Origin: Brugia malayi
Taxonomy: Eukaryota; Nematoda; Chromadorea; Rhabditida; Onchocercidae
Length of the DNA: 64,000 nucleotides
Reading direction: 5' to 3'
Assembly: GCF_000002995.4 (NCBI RefSeq)
Contig: NW_025062477.1
Coordinates: 8,900,649-8,964,648, forward strand
Shown: piece after piece, positions 1 to 21,463 of the stretch
How the letters are laid out: each line of letters opens with the position of its first letter
How positions within the stretch are numbered: position 1 is the stretch's first letter
Notes under the pieces: generated by a model
Databases searched by the model: none
What the model was told of the DNA's origin: nothing
Seen by the model: only the letters and a program-made list of their open reading frames with translations
Program-made: the position numbers and the translations under genes

Positions 1-392
1 TAAGTTTCACATTTATTTCATCTGGAATATACGTATTATTCTCTCTGTATTTAAGCACAATTGAAATGTAATAAAAAACGAAACGAATTATTGAAATTAA
101 TAGATATGATTGTATGACTAAGTGTTGTTGAATTATCAGTGGTCAATAAGATGAATGATGATAACTGGTTGCTTTAAGAAAAAAAAGTAAAGTGATTCTG
201 TTGAATATATTACCAATGCATCACTGTGCGCTTTATTTTTAATCTGTGATATATGTGACGGTGATAATTCCATTAAGCTTTTATCTTATCATAATTGTTA
301 CATCTATAATTGCAAGAAAATTTTTCTGTGCAATATAGGTATTGCATTTTTAAGAAGTGTGTGACGATCAATTTGATGTTTTGTTCTTTCGA
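1..392. other. Upstream region of the ERCC6-like gene
   Basis: No gene is seen on either strand. The stretch is AT-rich with short chance ORFs. It is the presumed promoter and 5' leader of the + strand gene starting at 393. No clear TATA box or trans-splice acceptor stands out close to that ATG. Confidence 0.5.
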
Positions 393-7791
<7,399 letters not shown>

Positions 7792-8887
7792 TATATAGTT
7801 GAATATCGGCGTATATGTCTTATTTTTGTTGTTTACAAATTTTAACTTTTGCTTTTTGAGAAGCCTATGATATATATGAGTGAAATTTTTGCATTTATTT
7901 TATGTTTGATGAGATTTGCAAATTCACAATTATGGTTTTAACAAGGTGGGACTAATAATTATTTGAATTCGGCACTTATCTTCTTTCAATAGTAATAACT
8001 GGAGTTTGAAAACGTTTAGTTGCATTAGTGGGTTTGTATCTTTTCTATTTTTTGAGAAGTCGAAAATATACCAATTGATTCTCTCTATATAAATTCGGTA
8101 TCTCACAATCTCATGAATAAATCGTTTTAAATTACATTGTTTCGTTAGAAATCACGGATACCGCTGACCGTTATTACACAACTACTTCTGTATATATTGT
8201 AATTTATGCTCTGAAATCAGGAAAAATCAAATGTCTGATCATCTTATTCCATAGATTATCATTCTTTGTGTTATATTATATTTCATTCTATTTTGTTTCA
8301 ACCATTTTGTTTCATTTTGTTCAATTATATTTCGATATTATCAATTTAATTCTAATAATTTCAAAATAAAAGCACATATCTCTTTTAAAAAACTGCAATA
8401 AAATCTGGAATATCGCAATAGTTACATTGAAAAAATTTAAGCAATTCATCATTTTTGTTTAAAAAAAAAAAGAGAACCATATCAATCCATTCTGTTCAAT
8501 TCTATCGTCCATCACTATCACTCACTTACTACAGAAATAAAACAAAAAAATCTTTTCTCCAATTGAGAATTTGACAAATTTCAGCTCTTACAGTTTTCTT
8601 ATCTGTTTGGTATATTTCTTTCTAACTTAAAACAAAAACAAATTTTGAAGTGAATGGGAAAGTTTGATGAAGAGGTCAATTTAAATAAATGAAAATGATT
8701 ACAATATGATGTCAAAAATGTGTACGTAAGGGAAAAAAGAAGTTTCAAAATCTCCCACTTCACTGATAAATTGCCAATATCACTTTCTCTGAGAAATTTT
8801 TCAACAAAATTAGAAAACACTTGGTGATCAGACATATTTAAAACACTTGTTTTATAATAGTTGCATTATAATAATATTGAAAATAAC
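7792..8887. other. Intergenic region downstream of the ERCC6-like gene
   Basis: This holds the 3' UTR and flank of the ERCC6-like gene, with several AATAAA-like hexamers (for example near 8113). The - strand reading frame at about 8600-8835 could be a decayed continuation of the myosin motor (a segment with VEKFLRES), but the match is too weak to call. No other gene is seen. Confidence 0.4.
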
Positions 8888-9544
8888 TGTCAAGTAGAAA
8901 TGATTTTTGAATTGCTGATGAGCGCAAATACCAAAATAGTGAGGTGAAGATTTCGGTAGACGTGCTTCCTCATCCAACAAATCCAATAATCCATTTACTT
9001 TCCTCTCGAACAAATCTACAGAATTTCTCATCTGTCAATTGTAGAAATATCAAGAATATTAGGTTGCTGGGATATTTAAAATATGATTTTGTCTACAGTT
9101 CCTCTTCTAAGGTTTCCAGATTAAGAGAGGCACTATGAAGATTTAAAGGAAGCTGTACGGAGGAAAACCGACCAATGCAGTCATCATTATCGTTGTAATC
9201 AATGTATGCGACATTCAACCTCTCTTTTACATATAAGTCTTGTTCCCATTTTGAAATTCGGTCATTGAAAAAATTTTGTTTCTCATTACAATAATTAATA
9301 CAGAATTGTTCGAATGAATTCCGTATGAAGAATTCTGCAAGTAAAAATAATGAGAATGTTGCAGCGTCTACTTTCAATGTCATTTATCTGTGATAGCAAA
9401 AATGCCCCTCTCATACATCTTCTTTTTAGACCCACATATCTTTCCTTTAATCTTTTTGATCTCAATATCTCAAAATTTTGCTAAAAAATTTAATATGATA
9501 AAAAAGCACAAGTAAACAAAACAATAATGGAATCATCACCAACA

Positions 9545-9727
9545 CAGGAAGGAGGAGAGAAGAGGGAGAGGGAAGGAAGATAGAGAGGATAGGAGAGGGA
9601 GGAGAAAAGGAGGGGAGAAAGGACAGGAGAGAGAGAGGGGAGAAGGGGGAGAAGGGAAAGAGGACGAGGAGGAGTGAAAGAAGAGGAGGGAGAGAGAAGA
9701 GATAGAGAGGACAGGAGACAGGAGAGA
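9545..9727 (+). repeat. Homopurine (GA-rich) tract
   Basis: About 180 bp of almost pure A/G on the + strand with only a few pyrimidine interruptions. It consists of irregular GGA, GAGA and AGGAG units rather than a strict microsatellite. The open frames across it on the - strand (Ser/Leu/Pro-rich) come from the composition, not from a gene. Confidence 0.9.
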
Positions 9728-10479
9728 GCTATCCAATACCTTATGTTACCTTTCATTTTCGCAATCGTCGCATTACAAGCAATCAACGAATAAGTAAGCT
9801 TTTTTTAATAAGCTATTTTTAAATTATACAGATACATTGAAAGTATGAAACGGTAAATGTGATCATTTTAATTTTATATCATTTTTGATTATTGTTTCAT
9901 AAAGACGTTAATTAATTTGGAAATCGCTTATAACTTTCATAAAATTGTTCAAGATTAAAATATAATTCTATCGGAGAAAGATAAACCGCGTGATAAAGGA
10001 AGCTTCAATTTAATAATTCAATCGAAATTTGAAAACATTAAAATCTTGCATATACATTCTTTGCATGAAATTTTTGTTGTTTTCTATTGGGAAATTATAA
10101 CTTGCTTTAATGATTTGCATTATAAATTCATAAATAAAATATTGCAAAAACTAATCTTGTTTATGATTTGTAAAAAATGTTTATTTATAGATATTTATCG
10201 AAAAAATGATTGGTAGATATTACAAATCAGTAGTTGTATAGTTGGTGATGAAGTTAAGTACATAGCTATTGCAAGAAATCGAATCGGACGAGTCATTTCA
10301 TCTTGTTCAGTGATTTTAAATAATAAAGATACATCTACCTGTATCAGCTTATAGCTTTATCAAATGTTACTTTTGTTTTTCTAAATCTTTAAAAATTTAA
10401 TTAAAGTTGATGTTATTGCTTTTTTTTTTATTTTGTCAAATTCATTTTTATAAAAACCAAAAACAAAAGACAAATTATC

Positions 10480-10521
10480 GATTCCTTTTAAAGGAATTTG
10501 GTAAATCCTTTAAAAGGAATC
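10480..10521. repeat. Perfect hairpin with 16-bp arms
   Basis: Arms 10480-10495 (gattccttttaaagga) and 10506-10521 are exact reverse complements around a 10-nt loop. Further copies of the core aaaggaatt follow to about 10562. The hairpin lies in the gap between myosin pseudo-exons. Confidence 0.85.
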
Positions 10522-12387
10522 GGAATTTAAAGGAATTTTTTTTTTTAAGGAATTTAAAGGAATAGTAATAAGCAATTCATTAAATCGAAGCAAAAAAAAA
10601 AAATGCTTGAAATGAGTCATATTATTTAACAATTTGATAGTACTGTTATGATAAGAATTTTGTGATGAGAAGATTGATTTTAAGTATAATAAAGTTTGCA
10701 AAATTAATACACAACATTTTTTTAATAAACATTTTTCTTAATTCCTTTTCAAATTTAATAAACAATTTTTAAAATGCCTTCAATATTTTTTCAGTGTTGT
10801 TTCTTTTTTGTTATTTAAATAAATAAATGATTAGAAAAAGTTTTAAAAAATAAGCAGGAAAAGGAAAATTAAAAGAATGATTGGAAAAGATAAAAACAAA
10901 AAAAAAAAAAAAAATCATTTTCTATACAATTATATTTACGAAATACAAATGAATTCATTTTCACTAATAACTATTGGCTGTAATGTTTAATGTTCGATCA
11001 TAAAAATTAGAAAAGAAAAGCCTAATTTTTGTAAAGTTACATCTGTTAAAATATGCAAGTGCTATCATCATTTATCATTATATTTAAGCCATCTGAGTCA
11101 TTTGATCCTTTTGTCAGAAGTAGTGCAGATTAGTTCCATTATGATTACGTAAATGACAAGCTAAGTTAAAAATTGTAGCATTTTTACACTTAAAAATTTT
11201 GAAGTGCTGAAATACTTCAAACATATATCTATACTATACTACATCACATTTTATGTCTTAAAAAATCCGATCTACATTAGCCATTCCCTGTCGCAAACAT
11301 ACATCTCGTGTACAATATATTCTGTTTACTTACATATCATCCACAATTAGCGCTGATTTCATCCATTTCAGTACCACTTACAAATGTTTACTGTTATTTG
11401 CATTCTAAAACAATTACGCGTGAAATGTATATCGAAAAGTATAATACTGTAGAAGACGGGTGTATTTCACAAAATACCGTAGGAAATGGGTTTATTTCAT
11501 AAAATACCGTACAGTTAAGATAAAAATCATAGAAAATTCATAAATTTGCTATAGGATATATTTGAAAATAGTATCATGGAAATAACATAGACTTACTATA
11601 AGAGAAAAAATAAGATATATTTGTGTATTAGCGATTCGGAAGCACCATGATTAGAAGTATTTGATTTTAAATTTACATAAATCTAATTTGTTACAAAAAC
11701 GACATATATAAAAGTGTTCAAAAGGTGATAAGTTTCATTTTCTTTTTCTTGAAAGCGGTAATCATTGTGTTCTGTTGACTTATATGATGGTTGACAAGGA
11801 TTGCGATAGCGCTCAAGTCATACGGTAATGAATTCCGTAACATGAAAATAGATAATATTTGTGATGGCGATATTGATGATCTGTTATGTGATTGTGTTAT
11901 CATTACTGATGATAATGATCGGTAAGAAGAAGAAGAGAGAAGAAAGGGAAGAGGAGAAGAAATATTTATATATTTAATTCATTGTAGTGGAATAGAAAGT
12001 TTCTATTACTTTTATTGTTACTCAAATAACTAATAAATTTGGTATTACTTCTTCATTATCGCTAGTAGTGAATATACTACTCTATATTATTTGTCAATAT
12101 TTTACTGTATTGTTTTTCGTTAATGTGTTAAAGCGATTGATACATTTCTTCTTGTGGTAATTTACAGCACTACCATTTATTGATGATAAATAGCAAGTGT
12201 TTATTGTAATCTGCAACATTTGTTATTCATTCATGACACAAATACAAATGTTGTCTGTGATTATTTACAATGTTATCTATTTATTAAAGTCCAATTAAGT
12301 ATTATTCTGATAATTTACAGTTACTGTATCATTTATAGTACCTCAATAGTCCTCAGTACTGTAATATTAAAAAATACGGTAATTTCT

Positions 12388-15300
12388 ACTTATTTTAGAT
12401 ATCGATTAAATAGCCGATTTGTTGAACATCGTTGTCCTTATCTCATTCCATTTATGCTTTTCAATGAAACTACTCAACAATATACCATACATACATCAGT
12501 TTCAATTGATATTGTAAATTTGTTTTTATTTTTCTTTTTGAAATTTTCATTACTTTTTTTTAGTGTATATATTTACATAATGTAGCATTTTCACAATAAA
12601 TTTTAAGTAAATAATTCTTTTGCTTTTCAAAAAGCTCAAGAAATTTAGAGTGAAAATAAAATTAATTTACCATACTTTTAGATAAAAGAATTATTTTACA
12701 CTTTGAAATATGAAAATATTAATGTAAAAGATTGGCTTCAATTGGAACAAATTCATAAAGTGGTTATGCCTTACAGCATTTCTCTTACAATGAATGCTAT
12801 TATTTCTTTATTTTTTTGTAAATTTAATTAAAAGATTGGTATTATCAATAAGTTTGTTAGTAATATTTATGCTAAAAACAAATACAAAATTTTTCCATAA
12901 TGAAAAACTACACTTTAGTCATTTCAATGTAAGCGAAGTGAAAAAGCATAATTACAATCTTGGTCATCAAATAATGTTGTTGACACATTATTTTTTAATG
13001 TAAAAGCAAATTCAATAATTCAAAATTAAGCAACTCAAATACAAAAATATTTACTAATTACCATTGAGAAATTATGTGAAATATTTCTGTGCTAAGACTA
13101 ATAATATTTATCTAACAATTATCTCTTACAGCACTTTAAAAAGAAGCAGTTATAAATAAACCAAAATCTGACTGATATCTCTTTTTTTTTGAATTTTATG
13201 TCACTTTTTTGTTGTAAAACTTGTGAAATTTTCCAAAATATAAATTTTAGGCAAATAATTGAGAATTAGACAGCATAAAACGATGCGTTGTGCAAAATTT
13301 TGTTGATGGTATCAATGAAGAAAATTATATTGGTGTTTGCGAATGTGTGCCAAATATTTATCTGAACAAATAAAAAAAGTTTAAACATAATTTTTTACTT
13401 ATTTAAAGTGAAGGTTTTTGAAAAAAATGGGAAACAAAAAAACAAGAAAAAATCCATCCTTTTCTTTATTAAAAAATAAGGAACAAAAAAGTTATTATTG
13501 CTATCTTTTATTACAGACTTTTGAATATGTGTTGTATATTGTAAATTCATCTGTAAACAATGGTTACAATCTTGATTATTTTCGTTTTGAATGTAATGAT
13601 TTATTTGAAATTTTGAATGCTGATTTATTGGAAGTAAATGATGAGGTATACTAATTGAGTGTTACAAATACGTAAAAATATTATGTGCTTATTGATAAAG
13701 CACAAATTTTTGCTAAATTTTTAAATTCTAATTTTTTTAAATAAGAAAAAAATTTTCTATATGTTTGTTAGATGGATGTTTGGATTCTTCTTAAACGATG
13801 GATTTTGATGAATCGTAAAAAATGTAGCCATATTGTCGTCAACTATTGAAGTGCATTCGTTATAATTTGTTAAATGATGAACAGGTTTAACAAAATTTTC
13901 TCTTATTTCTATATCAATTTAAATTATAATTTTGAACTTATATATTTTTTCATGCTATTACTATTATTATGACTATTAATACCAGTAGTTTTTGTTCAGT
14001 TAAATGTGTAGGAAAAGGTAAATAATTACTGTTTGCGAAGAAATCTTCTTTCATTTTATCATAATTTATAAATTATAATTAAAATGATTAAATGAGAGCT
14101 TTAATGATTGATGTAAGTATTTCTGCACTGTAGCAAAATTTAAATCAAGTTCTAATTAAATATAGCGATGAGTTTAAGGAATAAAATTTTATGGTTTTCT
14201 AAATTTTTCATAAAAATTTCTGTTCTTTAACAAGGCATCATTAATATGAAATATTTGTAAATGTATATTTATTAAATGCTGTTAAAATTCATCCAAAATA
14301 TTCCATTAGTTTATGAATATTAAACTTAAAAAAAGAAACAAATTTAAATTGAACATTTACTTCAGCATTTAATATAAATATATTACCAATATTAAAAAGC
14401 ATTAAAAAATATTGATTAAAAAGACAATTTAATATTAAAAAAATTAAAAATCAATATTAAAAAGGACAAATATTGAATATTAAGAAAAAGAGGCAATAAA
14501 AGAGAAAAGACATTAACAAAAATTTGTTAATATTAAATTAATAACCAGAAAAAAAAAAGAAGATAAAGTAAACCATTATGGAAAATTTTCAGAAGAATGA
14601 AATTAAAAAAGATCTTACACTTTTTAAAACAAACATTATCGATGATCAAAAAGATATGATTTGATCAATGAATACGGAAACGGGAATTCCACGTGATTTA
14701 TTATCAGCAATTGGAGGATGGGAGAAAAGAGGGCCAACAAATGTCGCAGAAGTATTAAATATAAGTACCAATAAATGGCAACGTGTAAAGACACTTGAGG
14801 ATAAACGTCAAATAGCTTATCATGAATGTATCGTTATCAATAATGTAAAAATTTTACTATTAAATATTTAATATTTATTTGGTTATTTTGTTTAATAGAG
14901 GAAAGAATTATTTATTGAAGAAAATAATTTCATTACGATTTTTTTTTTTTAATAAAATTCTGTTTTTATTATGTTTTATCATTTATTAAGTATGTTTTAT
15001 CATTACATATTCAAATAATATAGAATTTGTTTATTATTTAAATCTATAAATTTTAAAATGTTAACTTTAGAAATTATGTTGTTGGTGGTTTTGAAGGAAC
15101 ACAATATTTTAATGCCACACGTTGTTATAATAGTGGAATAAAAGAATGGTCTGAATTAACTCAATGAATTATGAAAGGTAAACTTTTTAGTATAACTACT
15201 AAAATGATAAAATTTATCATATATTATGATATAATTACGATAAGATTTAATATAATCATTAAAAAAAAGGATAAAGCAATTTGGCAAAAATAACAAACAT

Positions 15301-17251
15301 TTAAAATTATATTTTAGGTTGAATAAATAATTATAATATTGCTGCAATAAAATAACACAATTGAAATATTTAAATAGTTAATTACTTATTTGGTTGCTTT
15401 ATTTCAACGGATTTCCCGTTTTCTTTTTTTTTTCATCTTCATTCAATTTGATTTATAATTACATATTATAAATCCTTTTTTTGTAAACAAATCAACAAAT
15501 CCTAAAAAATTATTATGAAGAATAAAAAATAAGAAAATATATTTTATTTAATACATACTATTTTAATATATATTTGATAGAAAAAAAAAAGTACAGATAT
15601 ATATTATTTAAAAAGAAGAAAAAAATTGGATGAAATTTTTGTAGTTATATATCAGCATGTGAAATTAATGGTACAATTATTGTTGCCGGTGGTTCAGATG
15701 GCACATCAAGACTTCGAACTGCTGAAATGAATGATATCAACAAAAATCAATGGACAAAAATTCGATTATTATATTTTTTTCTTATCAATTAATTTGTTTT
15801 TTTTTTCTTTTTTTTTTTTATCAGTATAATTTAATAAAAGAATTTGTTGAAATATCCTAAATTAAGGTTAAAAAATTTTAAAAACAATTGAAATATTAAT
15901 GATTGCTACTATCATTTCTTAAATTTAATTCAAGAAATATGACACAACGACGATCAGATGCAGCAGCATGTGTTATGGATGGTGAATTATACGTAGCTGG
16001 TGGTTATACCGGTGAAACGGTATTACAAACTGTCGAAATGTATAAGCCGGAAATGGATATTTGTACTGAAGTTCAGATATGAGCTCACTAAGATCCGGTA
16101 AATAATTCATTGAATGAAAAGTTTATTTTTATAAAATAAAATTTATCAATTTAAATTAAATTATTACAAATTGCTTAAATTAACATCGTAAGAATACAAT
16201 AAAAATCTTCTTCTTTCTATTCATATTTACTTACTTACTGGCTGAAAATTTTAATGCAAAGAAAAATTTGAAAAACGTTTCAGCATTCTTTTCCTACACA
16301 TTTTAATTAACAACATATTTGGACAGATGTATGGTTAAGTTAATTATTAATCAAGAACTGTAAACAAAATTTATAAATCTTATGTAAACAAAAAAAAAAG
16401 TTAAAGTTTTAAATTAACTGTTGAATTAAGTGTGAAAATAATTATTTTAAGTATAATAATAAAATTTCAAATACTTTTTAGGCCTGGCATGTGCAGCACG
16501 TACAGATTTTATACTAATCGCTGATGGATACGATGGTATAAATCGATTAAGCAGCGCAGAAATCCTACGAATTGAAAGCGCTCATACTGTAAACGTTGAG
16601 TGAATCCCAATGCCAAGGTTTAAACTTTTTTGAAATATTTCAAAAATTATCTCTAAACTTTTACAAAAACTATAACTGCTAGTAAAGCATTAGCAATTTT
16701 TGCTTAACAATAAATAAAAATTTTTGTTGATTTGTTATTTAAAAAAAAAACATGGATAATTCAAGCTACGTTTAAAATTGTTAAAATTTAAAACTTTTAT
16801 GCTTCGAAATTTTTATTTTAAAAATATTACTGATCTGATTGTAAATTAAAGTAAAAAAAAAATTGAGTTATTTTTGTTTAGATTTATTTATTTCTAACAT
16901 AAATTATTCAATTAAATTATTTTTTGTTACTAAACAATTTTTTTAAGATCAAATTTTGCAGTGTGTAGAATGGGAAATTATTTTTATGCTATTGGTGGTT
17001 ATAATAGAATGGTGACTAAAACAGTAGTACGTTTTGATTGTAAAAAATGGGAACGAATTTGTGATTTATCAGTTTCACGTAGCGCTTTACGTGTTGTGCT
17101 ACTGAAAGCTTGGCCTGATCCAACTAAATTACTTTGCAATACGAATACAAATTCAGAAACTACGCAAAATTGGACGTGTGAAATAGAATCTTCAGAATCT
17201 CAAGAAACGAGTAGTTCTCAAATAACAGATGCAAGTGATAATTCAAACTGA
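12388..17251 (+). pseudogene. BTB-BACK-Kelch (KLHL-type) gene, decayed
   Basis: KLHL proteins are substrate adaptors of Cullin-3 ubiquitin ligases. The parts are in order. A BTB remnant lies at about 12400-12790 (FVEHRCPYLIPFMLFNE, then DWLQLEQIHKVV). BACK pieces lie at 12870-13000 and 13510-13660 (FEILNADLLEVNDEV), and at 13780-13890 the end of BACK reads ILLKRWI, then CIRYNLLNDEQ in another frame. Six Kelch blades start near 14674, 15075, 15650, 15938, 16482 and 16950, with phrases such as VVGGFEGTQYFNA, VAGGSDGTSRLRTAEM, YVAGGYTGETVLQTVEMY and YAIGGYNRMVTK. Splice sites between blades look normal. Defects are a frame break at about 13850, a frameshift at about 16070-16080 (reading resumes as MSSLRSG), a stop near 16602 and a Gly-to-Asp change in the fifth blade's double glycine. 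It lies antisense between two myosin VI pseudo-exons. The last ORF runs to a stop at 17249-17251. A low-quality consensus of a live gene is the main alternative. Confidence 0.78.
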
Positions 17252-19818
17252 AATTTTATGTTAAAAGTTTTATTAAATTAAAAATTGGCAAATTAAAATT
17301 GCTTTTAATTAAAATTTCCAATTGAAAAAAAAATGCATTTTTTATGATATACGCAATAAAATATTTGCATATATGCATAGTATTACTTATTTTTATCATC
17401 ACTTTATCCTAATATTATCAGTCAATTTTAAAAATTTAAATGTTAAAATAAAAATTCTGCTATAAATTTTGATATATTTGAATAAGAGATTTAAGCAAAT
17501 TTTTTTTTTTTTGATTTGAATTGATCAATATTTCAGATTTAAATAATAAATTTTTAAATTCCTTTTAATAATTTGACAAAATTCTTTGCATATAATTTAA
17601 GATGGAAAAAAGATGAAGTTAAGTTATAATAAAAAATAATATTTAATTTGAGAAAAAATAAAAAAAAAAAACTAAGAGCAAAATTGTTAATGGGAAAAAA
17701 TTAAAAATGCAATTATAATAATGATTTTTGGGCGCAAATATTTTGGCTTTATCACTTCAAACTAAAATATTACTTTTAGTTACTTTACGATATGTGATGA
17801 AATATTATGTTAACTTTAATTCTGAAAAGACTGTTATTTGTATGATTGTAAGTTTAATATACAGTTTAATTAAATAAAATATAACTTCATTTAGTAATTC
17901 AATTGCAAATATTTTTGCTGTAGAATTTTATATTTTGTAAAATTGTAAATTGTAATGCTAATTTTGTTAATTTAATTCATTTAATTTGTTAATTCAATTC
18001 TAAATCATAATTCGTTATTCAATAATAATAAGTATATAAAATTTGACTAAATGTAAAATAAATTATGTGTCAAAACTGGCATTAAAATTTTTGCTTTTAG
18101 CATCAAATTTTTTGTTTTAATATTATTTTAAGTTCGTATTTTTTAATAAACAAAAAAATTTTCAAAAAGTATGATTAAAGTAAAATGAATTAAAAATAAT
18201 ATTTTTCTTTTTTTTTATTAATTTTGTTGTTTGTTTTCACTTAGATCGTTTATTTTGCTGCTCAAAAATAAAACTAAGAAAAAAGAAAAAATTTTTTTTT
18301 TTCTCAAAAGTATAAATCTCTTTGAAAAGGACAAATTAATAACAAATAGCTTTTTTTTGCAATAATTTAATTATTAAATTTATTTACTGTTTAGAAAATG
18401 TTTAAATTAATTAAGCATTATTTAATTTAATTTCTTGTATCTTTTCCAATCTAATCATTTTATTATTTTCTTTTTTTTTTTTTTTTTTATTTTAAAATTA
18501 AACAAGGAATATGCATTTAAATTGATATTTTTTTCATGTGGTCTTATTTGGGAAAATTTTTAAAAAATTATTACCTTCAAATTGCTGCATTTAAAATTGT
18601 TTGTTACGTGACAATTGTTATAAAAATCAATAAATTAAGATCATTATAAATTATCATACATGATTAAATCATTATAAATGATATCAAATACCAAATTAAC
18701 ATCTAATAAATGATTAATCATTTCATTTAAATTTTATTTTTAACAAGACAAAACAAAAAAGAAAAAAAGAAAAAAAAAACGAAGAGAGTAAAGGAAAAAA
18801 AAATGAAGGAAATAACAACTTCTTATCATTTTTAAAAAAAAAAGCGAAAGCTTATTAAAAATGTTTTTGTATGTTCAATTCCAAAAGATATTATCGGTTA
18901 ATTAACAGCTTTTGAAATATTACTTTAAATTGTTTACATTTCTCTTTAAGTTTACTTAACAATTATTATTTTATTAATTATATAATTAACTGATTGTTTT
19001 GGATAATTTAGTTAATTTTTATTCAAATTTTTTTTAATTATGATAATTGCTGCCATTCCTCTTATCATTTATCATTTTTTGACTATGAGAATTTACATAT
19101 GATCCCGAAACATTATATTATTGTTATTATCACTGGACTATTATTATCAATATTTTATCATTAATAGTATTATTACTATTACTGAATGCTGCAGTGATTT
19201 TCATAATCATTATTTTTATAAATAATTATTATCACTATCTTATTTGTCATTAATGCTTATTTTTGAACTAATATCATTGTTCTTAATAATTATCATTTAT
19301 TACATATTTGTTGTCACTATCATATCATTGTTACTAACATTTTTGTATTCAATTAAGATAAGTGCTAAAATTATTAATTAATTACAGCTAATATTCATCG
19401 ATCGTTATCACTACAAGCAAATATTATCTGAATTTTCGCTATATCACAAATATTAACAAATGCAAAGCATAATACATTTGCATAAGCTAAATTCAGTACG
19501 ATAATAAAATCAGCGATATTCAATTAATATTTTAATTTCAGGATGAAAAATTTTAAATTTATTTTTGTATTTTTTCAGCAAATTATTAAAACAGTAATTG
19601 TCTACAAATGCATTTAATTAACAAAGTACTGCAATATAAACTGGAACTCAAAAAAAACGACAAATTTTCAAAAATCAATTTTTTTTTTCGTTTTTAATTT
19701 TCATTACAAATAAGCAATAGCTATTTGTTGATTATTTGTAAGTAAAAATTTTGCAAATGTAAAATAAAAGTGATAAAATTTCAAATTCTACTTTTCTTTC
19801 TTTTTTTTTCTTTTGCAA
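17252..19818. other. Very AT-rich region without genes
   Basis: Long A and T runs and AAT/ATT low complexity fill the stretch. No coding similarity is recognised on either strand. It lies between the Kelch pseudogene and the next myosin VI pseudo-exon. Confidence 0.55.
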
Positions 19819-20874
19819 GCGCATAGCGAGCTGCTGATGCATCATGTGATTTCAACGGTATCCTAGAATATATTTAATATAGTTATTAATAGTCAGGATT
19901 TATCTAGCGTTTACATCTATTTCTGTTACATACGAAAGGTATAAGTAACCAACCTGATGAAGGTACCTCTGACTCCTCCTTTCGCAAGTTGCACGACTCG
20001 TGTTGTGAGGCCATTTTTCAGTTCATAATCTTCTAAACCGAATAGCGAAGCTGCATTTTCAAGTGATGCTGTGAAACTTACTTTGCTAGACGGTTTAATC
20101 ATACATCCACCTGTCAAAAAAATGGTAAAGGTACTGCTTTTAGAAAAGTACTGATTTATGCATTAGGATAATCCGGTGATATGACTTGAATTCCAAGATT
20201 TCTTATAATTGTCGAAATTTGTATGTTTATAATCTTCCAATCTGGAGCAAAGCAAGATCTTAGCCCAAGGAAATACGCTCACAGTTGTACCTTTTGTATC
20301 TTCGACATTCTCAATGAAGTGTATGTTACCGAGGTGCAAGATAATAGTATTCAGTTCTTGTATATCAAAATCAATGCTAGAAAGTCCTTTAAGCAACCTT
20401 TGAAAGTCAACATAGTCATCCAATAGCTCATCGTGTAAATCTGCATCCTAAATAGGGACAAATTACAGAGCACAGAAAATGTATTAAGTTGATGAAAAAT
20501 GAAATGAAGTAATTAATAATGAATAATGTTCCAAAACAGAAAATATTTCGACTAATCAAGAAACACAACATGTAAAAAATTTTGAATGTGATAAGAAAGT
20601 TTGGTGGATAGAAGTTAATTCGTCATTGCGCTTCTTATCGAACATATTTTAATAAATCATACAGCTTCATGTCACTTCTTTACTCATTTATTTCATGCAT
20701 GCATGGTTGTAAAAATAACACCTGATATTAAAAGTAAAAGAGAAATCGTTTTTTTCAAAACATTAAGACAAAAACAATCACTGTTCTTCTGTATTTAACA
20801 TTTACAGAAGATTCTGATTCATTTTAAAGAATGTCTTACCTTTCGCTCGTCTTTCACTATTTTATTTGCTGTAG

Positions 20875-21110
20875 TGAGCCTGGAAGCTGGGCACGACGTT
20901 ATCTGTATCGACAATTTCTCAAATTCTGTGCAAGGTTCTTATCTGAACAGGTGATAACTTCAGGGATTCAACCTGGAATGATTACTTTCGATGCCAACGT
21001 GAATACTTTGAACCGTACCATAATTTTTTAAAAATGGTTTTGCAGAAGCCTTCAAGTGTCCACCAAATTCAGCAATGAACCCAATATCAAAGTGCTCACT
21101 ATGGTAATTA
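20875..21110 (+). pseudogene. UDP-glucose 4-epimerase (GALE) N-terminal fragment
   Basis: 20875-20934 encodes LEAGHDVICIDNFSNSVQ behind an acceptor-like tttgctgtag and before a donor-like CAAG|gttctt. This matches the second beta strand and loop of the NAD-binding Rossmann fold of GALE (pattern LLEAGHDV..IDNFSN), the enzyme that interconverts UDP-galactose and UDP-glucose. 21048-21110 reads PSSVHQIQQ followed by a stop where GALE has a conserved Leu in the (L)xxVxxLTG segment; that second match is weak. The first glycine-rich motif (GGAGFIGSH), the YxxxK catalytic region and the rest are absent nearby. It lies on the opposite strand to the myosin VI pseudogene, between two of its exons. Confidence 0.6.
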
Positions 21111-21463
21111 GTGTTTGAATTTCACATATATTTAGAGCGCATTTTAGGTATCCATTCTTCCATTACTTCTGTGCGTACCATAATTTTTAATTCTTTGTAT
21201 CTCAAACATGGATGTACCATAATGGGTAAAACATATTGTTATCAGAATTTATATGGTTTACATAATAATAATAACATTCACTATCCTTAATATCATCAAT
21301 TATCTTCGTTAAAAGCCAATATTGTTATGACTCGTTGTTATATAATTGTTGCTATAATTATTACATGATTTAATTGTAGTAAATCCCACAATTTACTACA
21401 GTTACAGATATTTATGATATAATTTCCGTTTTTTTTTTTTTTTTTTTTTTGTTTCAGTTATCA

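Larger units (their letters stand above)
9400..12380. other. AT-rich stretch inside the myosin pseudogene
   Basis: No gene is recognised. It contains the purine tract at 9545-9727, the hairpin at 10480-10521, a short imperfect tandem repeat near 11449-11511 (two copies sharing tttatttcataaaataccg-like sequence) and many poly-A/T runs. Small reading frames here look like chance. Confidence 0.5.

Noticed and set aside
9490..9786. Ser/Pro/Leu-rich - strand protein of about 98 aa
   Set aside because: It is the translation of the GA-rich tract; two overlapping frames are open for the same reason.
18000..19800. Possible replication origin or centromere-like AT DNA
   Set aside because: AT richness alone is not evidence; no repeat structure or conserved element is seen.
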